From Candidatus Poribacteria bacterium (GTDB taxonomy: Bacteria > Poribacteria > WGA-4E > WGA-3G): DNA of 46,389 bases. Positions 41,416 to 46,389 of this stretch are shown here, piece after piece. The position numbers and the translations under genes are program-made. Location: assembly GCA_003635315.1 (NCBI GenBank), contig PYJD01000048.1:1-46389 (forward strand), in the 5' to 3' direction. Each line of letters starts with the position of its first letter. Within the stretch, counting starts at the first letter, position 1. The notes under the pieces were generated by a model. The model made no database searches. It was given only the letters and a program-made list of their open reading frames with translations, and had not been told where the DNA came from.

Positions 41416-41452
41416 GTGTCAAAAAAGGGAAAAAAGTTACACTTTTTGACAC
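41416..41452. repeat. Inverted repeat in the AT-rich intergenic region
   Basis: GTGTCAAAAA (41416-41425) and TTTTTGACAC (41443-41452) are perfect 10-base arms with a 17-base A-rich spacer. It could be a protein-binding site or a terminator-like hairpin; it lies 300 bases from either gene. Confidence 0.6.
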
Positions 41453-42045
41453 ATTCTGTGACATTGAAATTGGTGTAAATTACCCCTCTAACCGCTGTCA
41501 TAGACTGACTTTATTCCACTTTGAATTAGATTTATAAGAATTTCCAAAAAGTGTGATTTTGTGTTTTTGCTGTCCTTGCTGATTTTGACAATTCCACCCT
41601 GCATAATAAAGCAGATTTTTTGACAATAATAAAGTTATTGTATTTAGGATCGTTTTTATAGATAGTCATCATTTTTTTTCCTATATATATTTGTCATAAA
41701 GGTTATGATTTTGAGTTAGAATCTTCTCATATCCTCTAAATATTGTGCGTTTTGTAAATTATGTATATTAGATGTGAGAGATTGATATTTCTTCATTTTA
41801 TTTCAATTTTCAAACCAATGTATTTATGTTTCATGTTAGGTCAATTTTCTTCAATTATTTTTTGTATTGTAATCAAATATTATTAGATGTATTACAAATA
41901 GTATTTATTCATTGTTTTTTATCCAGTTGTTGTCTGTAGGATTCAGTTGATTTTTCTAATCAACACTGAATATGCGTATGATATTTAGCAGGATTCAATA
42001 CCAAAATTAATCCTACATACAATAACGGGTCAACAAAGATATTGG

Positions 42046-42073
42046 TTGACAGAACGCACTCGGACGGTATAGA
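42046..42073 (+). promoter_or_regulatory. Sigma-70 promoter for the Gfo/Idh/MocA gene
   Basis: TTGACA (42046-42051), 16-base spacer, TATAGA (42068-42073); TAGAAT two bases on is an alternative with 18. It precedes ATG 42120 with GGAAGG between. Confidence 0.7.
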
Positions 42074-42119
42074 ATAAACTGTAAAAGTCTATTTTCACGA
42101 ATTTGGAAGGAAGTATAAA

Positions 42120-43199
42120 ATGGCATTAAAAGTTGGGGTTGTTGGCATGAGTGGAATTGGGAATAATCATGCCAATTGCCACGCAAATGATGATTTAGCA
42201 GAGCTTGTTGCAGTATGTGATATTGTAAAAGAACGGGCAGATAGTGCTGCAGAACGACTCGGCGTGAAAGCTTACTATAGTTTAGCTGATATGATTGATG
42301 GGGAAGCTGATTTAGATATCGTTGATGTAACCACCGGGGGCAATGAAAATGGGAGTTGGCACTATGAACCCACAATGCAAGCCTTAGAGAGTGGCAAACA
42401 CGTTCTTGTCGAAAAACCTATCTCTAACGATATCGGTCAAGCACGCGACATGGTCGCTCTTGCTACAGAAATGGATCTTTACCTTGGGTGCAATCTAAAC
42501 CACTATTTCACACCTCCAGCTGAACAGGCACAGCAATATATAGACAATGGACAAATTGGGGAGATGGTATATATACTCCACAAGATGGGATTTGCTGGTG
42601 GAGAATACAACTATAGTTACTCTAATGCACCACGTTCTGATGGATTCCCATATTTCCATGTGAAGGCATTCTTATCACATCCATTTAGTGTGATGCGACA
42701 TTTCTGCGGAGATGTAACCCATGTGCAAGCATTCATGGAACGTCCGCATTTTCGACGTAAAGAAGGCGACCTAATGGTCTCCATTAACAGCATACATCTA
42801 CGTTTTGAAAACGGTTGTATCGGGTATCTGTTGAGTCAACGTGGAGATGCCACGTTTGGACTTGGTGGATGGTGGAGTGTGGAACTCGCTGGTACGCGTG
42901 GTACATTCTGTATTGAAAACTGTATAGAAAAGATCACTTACTGGCCATCCCCTGGTGCTCCTGATGGGAGTGATCCTATTGTCACTGATTCCGGCATAAG
43001 TGATTTTGGACAAACATTTCCTCGTAGAATACATGCCTTTTTAGAAGACATTACAAACGGAGTCTCTAAAGAAAAACTTCGCGCTTCTGGTAGAGATGCC
43101 CTCGCGGCACTTGAATATACATGGGCTGCTATGGAATCCTATGAGGAGGGTGGGGTCTTAGTCCGTCCACATCCGCTTCCAACTCTTAATGGTCTATAG
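42120..43199 (+). CDS. Gfo/Idh/MocA-family oxidoreductase
   Basis: 359 residues; ATG 42120 behind GGAAGG. N-terminal Rossmann domain with VGVVGMSGIGNNHA (5-18), a variant of the glycine-rich NAD(P) site, and the family motif HVLVEKPIS (about 94-102) whose Lys is catalytic. C-terminal alpha/beta substrate domain includes GCNLNHYFTPPAEQA and the later GGWWSVELAGTRGTF. Members oxidise or reduce sugars and inositols. It is 63 bases ahead of a TIM-barrel isomerase on the same strand, a frequent pairing in sugar or inositol catabolism. Substrate not predictable. Confidence 0.92.
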   Translation: MALKVGVVGMSGIGNNHANCHANDDLAELVAVCDIVKERADSAAERLGVKAYYSLADMIDGEADLDIVDVTTGGNENGSWHYEPTMQALESGKHVLVEKPISNDIGQARDMVALATEMDLYLGCNLNHYFTPPAEQAQQYIDNGQIGEMVYILHKMGFAGGEYNYSYSNAPRSDGFPYFHVKAFLSHPFSVMRHFCGDVTHVQAFMERPHFRRKEGDLMVSINSIHLRFENGCIGYLLSQRGDATFGLGGWWSVELAGTRGTFCIENCIEKITYWPSPGAPDGSDPIVTDSGISDFGQTFPRRIHAFLEDITNGVSKEKLRASGRDALAALEYTWAAMESYEEGGVLVRPHPLPTLNGL

Positions 43200-43262
43200 A
43201 CGCTAAGGAATAACTCCCAACCCTGAATTCGTCCTTATGGACAGTATAGAAGGAGAATACAT

Positions 43263-44060
43263 TTGAAATTAGGTGCAAACTCTGTGCTTTTTGGTGGTTA
43301 CGATATGGACACTGCCTTTAAGCACATTGCCATGGCTGGTTATGATGGAATTGAACTCTCTGCAATTGATGGGATGAGTCAACATCTTGTTCTGGCAAAC
43401 TGGCAGGAAATCGCTGACGACATCAAGAGACTTGGAAAGGAATATAATCTGGAATTGTTAGCGATGGAACAACCTTCTCGCGATGCAGAGAAAATGGAAC
43501 TTGCTTTTCAGGCTGCCGCTGAAATAGGTATCCCAATTATTAACTGTGGTCCCGGAGGAGCATCCGATAATGAGGATGCATGGCCAGAAGTGATTGATTC
43601 TCTCGGCACACTATCGGAACGTGCGGAACATTACGGGGTAACACTCTGTGTAAAAGCACATGTAGGAGCAAGTATATATAATACGCCAACAACTCTGCGT
43701 GCAATGGAAGAGATTTCATCACCAGCATTTGGAATTGATATGGATCCATCTCATATTCATAGGGCAGATGAGAATCCTGTGGAAGCGATTGCTGCTGTTG
43801 TTTCACGAGTAAAACACGTACATATAAGAGATTGTAAAGGGACACAACGCGGTCCGGGTGATCCTGAATTGCAAGCAAACGGCAGAGGAGACATTGACCT
43901 TGTGGGGTATATACGTGTATTACATGAAAACGGGTATACCGGTCCACTTAACCTGGAAGTTATCGGGGCAAAAGAATACAGCTTAGAACAGTGCTGTACT
44001 ATTGCAGCTGAATCGCGGGGTCATATGCAAGCATGTTTACAAGCATGCGGTGCCCGTTAA
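43263..44060 (+). CDS. Sugar-phosphate isomerase/epimerase-like TIM-barrel protein
   Basis: 265 residues. TTG at 43263 follows AAGGAGAA at the right distance, and the protein begins LGANSVLFGG directly. It is an AP-endonuclease-2/xylose-isomerase-like TIM barrel, with metal-site candidates at the ends of strands: YDGIELSAID, INCGPGG, FGIDMDPSHIHRA, VKHVHIRDCKG and LNLEVIGAKEY. The His-Asp and Glu residues fit a divalent-metal isomerase. Likely works with the preceding oxidoreductase. Confidence 0.9.
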   Translation: MKLGANSVLFGGYDMDTAFKHIAMAGYDGIELSAIDGMSQHLVLANWQEIADDIKRLGKEYNLELLAMEQPSRDAEKMELAFQAAAEIGIPIINCGPGGASDNEDAWPEVIDSLGTLSERAEHYGVTLCVKAHVGASIYNTPTTLRAMEEISSPAFGIDMDPSHIHRADENPVEAIAAVVSRVKHVHIRDCKGTQRGPGDPELQANGRGDIDLVGYIRVLHENGYTGPLNLEVIGAKEYSLEQCCTIAAESRGHMQACLQACGAR

Positions 44061-44123
44061 TTATCTAAGATATTCATTAATTGCCGTATTACATATTGCG
44101 TAAGTCATGACTGAAATATAAAA

Positions 44124-44155
44124 AAGGTCTTTAAACAAATAGGTTTGAAGACCTT
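44124..44155 (+). terminator. Terminator-like hairpin after the isomerase gene
   Basis: A 13-pair stem (AAGGTCTTTAAAC with GTTTGAAGACCTT, one T-G pair) and 6-base loop, 64 bases past the stop, followed by AT-rich sequence with TTTT. A second short palindrome follows at once. Confidence 0.7.
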
Positions 44156-44239
44156 ATATCAATTTTGATATTTTATTAAATTATGACCCTTATGTTTTCG
44201 ATTGCTTATTCTGATCTCATGTGATTACATAGTAAAATT

Positions 44240-45046
44240 ATGAAAAAGAATCCGGCATACATAACACTCTACGGTGGTTTTATAGCATTTTTCAGTTTTG
44301 CGCTCCCTTGGCAAGGCAACTATTCTGGTGCACACCTTGCTAATAGTGGTGTAGCCACTATTATAACAGGTACATTAATATGCATGTTTGTAATTATCGG
44401 CATGAGTTTTAGTACTTTAAATAAAGAAACATCTTGGAATACGGTATCTAAGCTTTTTGTACTTATAACGAGTTGTGTGGTATTGTTGATCGTAATCTTT
44501 TTCCTTGATAGAAATTTTACCAATTACCCGGTCATAATACTTAGGTTAGGTTTGAATATTCTTATACTTCTCTTTATTTTGTTCCTATTCGGTATTATTG
44601 TTTATATTACAAACCGTACTGTTTTTCTATCATACTGGAAAACTGTTTTAGCACTCATCTTTGGTGGTGGCGCAATTCTTGCCTGTATGTATATAGTACC
44701 GTTCATTGCCGAATACAGTATCAATTTCATAGTTATTAACTTTATCGGCATTTTAACTATTATTGGTATTAGTATATCCAGACTATTCCGAGCACCACCA
44801 TACAATTTTTTTTCTAACTTCTTATTGATCCTATGCAGCGGTATTGGTTTATCTATATTCTTAATCATGTTTTTTGGAAGTAATCTTTACTTTGAGATTG
44901 ACGGTAATTCTCTGGATATACCTCAATACGGTTTGTTTTTAATGGCAATCGGCAGTATCACTGCTATAATTGGTACTCTGAGTCATATCAAACAGATTGA
45001 TGTTCAAAAGATTCCAGAAGAACAGAACGAAATAACGGATTCTTAG
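44240..45046 (+). CDS. Polytopic membrane protein, family unknown (copy 1)
   Basis: 268 residues with about eight hydrophobic segments and only short loops. Starts with KNPAYITLYGGFIAFFSFALPW followed by GNYSGAHL. No clear ribosome site ahead of ATG 44240. Acidic cytoplasmic-like tail (IPEEQNEITDS). It shares the start pattern F-S-x-ALPW-x(4)-YSG with the next gene, nine bases downstream, so the two are related and probably co-translated. No recognised motif. Confidence 0.75.
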   Translation: MKKNPAYITLYGGFIAFFSFALPWQGNYSGAHLANSGVATIITGTLICMFVIIGMSFSTLNKETSWNTVSKLFVLITSCVVLLIVIFFLDRNFTNYPVIILRLGLNILILLFILFLFGIIVYITNRTVFLSYWKTVLALIFGGGAILACMYIVPFIAEYSINFIVINFIGILTIIGISISRLFRAPPYNFFSNFLLILCSGIGLSIFLIMFFGSNLYFEIDGNSLDIPQYGLFLMAIGSITAIIGTLSHIKQIDVQKIPEEQNEITDS

Positions 45047-45055
45047 GAGATATAG

Positions 45056-45685
45056 ATGAAACAGTATTCACGCTTCATTATCATCGGGTTAGGATTATTA
45101 GCGTTTTTTTCTTACGCATTACCGTGGAAACACACTTACTCAGGGATTGTGTTAGTTAATGGACCCGGATGGCTTACGACATTGGTTCTTATTGGATCGT
45201 TATTTATACTTGGTTTGGGTATATTTTCGCTAAAACGCACTCCTGTGAATCCTCGTTCTATAACATTAGGACTCCTTTTGTGTGGTCTCGGTCCCTTGTT
45301 AAGTGTCGCATCTATAATAAATCTAATTGATGAAAGAATGAACTTTATCACTATTTCCTTTGCTTCTACTATAGTTGTAATAGTTTGTTCAGTCTACTTA
45401 TTGGCTCATAATAATTCCAACGAATCTTTACTGAAAAGAATAATCCTAACATGCAGCATTGTTGGACTTGCATGCTTTATAATTCTTGTATTTAGCAGTA
45501 GATACATTCTGAACGCGCAACAAGATATCGACAATACTAAATATGGAGCTTTTTTATTCGCAATCTGTTATATACTTATCATTATCAGACTAATATATAA
45601 ACCCGAAAAAGAGATACATTCTGATTCTGCCGTAGATCAGAATCCTCAGGAAGACAATATAGTTAATACAAGCCATAATCAATAG
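45056..45685 (+). CDS. Polytopic membrane protein, family unknown (copy 2)
   Basis: 209 residues with about six hydrophobic segments; ATG 45056 with AGGAGAT upstream. Starts FIIIGLGLLAFFSYALPWKH, with TYSGIVLV next, matching the start of the previous gene. One segment (LTCSIVGLACFIILVF) is followed by RYILNAQQDIDNTKYGAFLFAI, which aligns with EIDGNSLDIPQYGLFLMAIG of copy 1. Polar C-tail. Function unknown; paralogue of copy 1 with two fewer membrane segments. Confidence 0.75.
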   Translation: MKQYSRFIIIGLGLLAFFSYALPWKHTYSGIVLVNGPGWLTTLVLIGSLFILGLGIFSLKRTPVNPRSITLGLLLCGLGPLLSVASIINLIDERMNFITISFASTIVVIVCSVYLLAHNNSNESLLKRIILTCSIVGLACFIILVFSSRYILNAQQDIDNTKYGAFLFAICYILIIIRLIYKPEKEIHSDSAVDQNPQEDNIVNTSHNQ

Positions 45686-45836
45686 ATCCAAATCCAAATC
45701 TCCCACCACCACATGTACTGACGGTATAAAGAAGCAAAAACTGGAAGTTTACGCTACAAGTCAGCAACTCAGGATATAGTTGGAAAAATAAATTGAAGAA
45801 ATATGCATAATCAAACATCACATATATGAAAAAGAG

Positions 45837-45865
45837 TTGACAGAATAGTAAACATACGTTACAAT
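45837..45865 (+). promoter_or_regulatory. Sigma-70 promoter upstream of the right-hand transposase
   Basis: TTGACA (45837-45842), 17-base spacer, TACAAT (45860-45865). It leaves a leader of about 110 bases containing a run of TA dinucleotides (45901-45914). Whether it belongs to the element or to the host cannot be told without the element's end. Confidence 0.7.
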
Positions 45866-45983
45866 AACATATAGAGAATAATTATAATACTCAGGCTAAT
45901 ATATATATATATAATGAAGATTAAATAAATCTTTCGGTAATTTTATTTTTTTGTTATCCTTATGTCTAAGGAGGTACAAAAAC

Positions 45984-46389
45984 ATGGCAATACATCATAA
46001 ACTTGAACTTAGTGACAATCAACGACAAGAACTCATTGACCTACGCGATAAAGGTGAACCCGCTTACTTACGTGAACGCGCCGCTGCCCTACTAAAAATA
46101 AATGAAGGTTTTTCTCCTCACAAGGTCGCACTGAAAGGTCTTTTGAAAAAACGTGACCCTGATACTGTTTATTCTTGGCTACGCCGATACCGAGAAAATG
46201 GCATACAAGGTTTATCACATAAACCGGGTCGTGGGCGTAAACCCGCCTATTCACCCAAATCGTCCGAAGAAGCCGAGGCGGAGGTCTACAATACCATCGC
46301 ACAAGGCCCCGAACAGATCAATACACATCAAACGCGCTGGACACTCCGTATGCTTGGGAACACTGTACCGTGGCTCTGTGATGTTTCTG
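45984..46389 (+). mobile_element. Partial IS630-type transposase, C-terminus beyond the right edge
   Basis: ATG 45984 behind AAGGAGG; the frame is open to the last base (135 codons). Residues about 12-75 form a helix-turn-helix (LSDNQRQELIDLRDKG, YLRERAAALLKINEG, VYSWLRRYRENGIQGL), followed by the basic linker HKPGRGRKPAYS. This is the N-terminal DNA-binding part of IS630/Tc1-type transposases. The DDE catalytic part lies outside the window. Terminal repeats are not identifiable. Confidence 0.88.

Larger units (their letters stand above)
41110..42119. other. Long, very AT-rich divergent intergenic region
   Basis: 1010 bases between the molybdoenzyme gene and the sugar oxidoreductase gene. 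It holds promoters at both ends, a pair of short direct repeats (41302-41326 and 41348-41373, sharing TTTAATCCTAA), an inverted repeat (41416-41452), and otherwise AT-rich sequence with T-runs (especially 41650-41930). I see no gene, tRNA or known RNA. Confidence 0.6.

Noticed and set aside
42013..42375. 120-codon minus-strand gene
   Set aside because: It overlaps the promoter and start of a clear oxidoreductase gene and has a His/Gln/Leu-rich shadow composition.

Overview
The window is an AT-rich bacterial segment that begins inside one transposase gene and ends inside another. I count 33 protein genes, counting the two partial transposases, and no RNA genes. The best taxonomic guess is a Candidatus Poribacteria-like organism or a relative. 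This rests on gene content: several PhyH-family dioxygenases, a secreted LamG protein, lipoprotein serpins, a microcompartment locus, and paired Gfo/Idh/MocA and TIM-barrel sugar genes. It is inference, because no rRNA or other marker gene is present. Lipoproteins, ExbB/ExbD and a predicted outer-membrane protein indicate a two-membrane cell. Several genes have near-consensus sigma-70 promoters (TTGACA, 16-18 bases, TATAAT-like), and most have clear GGAGG-type ribosome sites.

Layout. 1-500: partial DDE transposase. 643-1345: two overlapping small frames that may be one broken or frameshifted gene. 1346-1913: a cluster of inverted hairpin repeats. 1914-3912: a hypothetical gene coupled to a PhyH dioxygenase, and a LamG protein. 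4049-10952: storage-carbohydrate block (glgC, alpha-glucan phosphorylase with a coupled winged-helix gene, and a divergent glycogen-synthase-like gene) with hisB embedded. 10991-12772: two tandem PhyH paralogues that lack the usual iron-binding HxD. 12965-14618: two secreted or anchored helical proteins of unknown function. 15182-21616: an intracellular-type gamma-glutamyltransferase and the large subunit of glutamate synthase, which could be linked through glutamate. 21714-27353: two ExbD, one ExbB fused to a periplasmic beta-sandwich domain, and a 1104-residue predicted outer-membrane protein. 27949-30545: polysaccharide chain-length protein, lipoprotein and DUF5683-like protein. 30724-32283: an unusual Tyr-rich, then Ser/Arg-rich secreted protein.

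32773-41109 holds nine genes on the minus strand. In transcription order they are a YedY/MsrP-like molybdoenzyme, two lipoprotein serpins, an anchored HExxH peptidase, a metallophosphatase, a TPR protein, and a three-gene microcompartment locus (one BMC-H shell protein, PduL and a flavoprotein-like protein). The last two have N-terminal helices that look like encapsulation peptides, and the locus has its own promoter inside the end of the TPR gene. It lacks the pentamer shell gene and aldehyde dehydrogenase of a complete organelle, so it is either a satellite locus or a very reduced one. It is the best candidate here for an undescribed system.

42120-45685: sugar oxidoreductase, TIM-barrel isomerase and two related membrane proteins. 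45984-end: partial IS630-type transposase. Both window edges fall inside insertion-sequence genes, as is common where assemblies break at multicopy elements.
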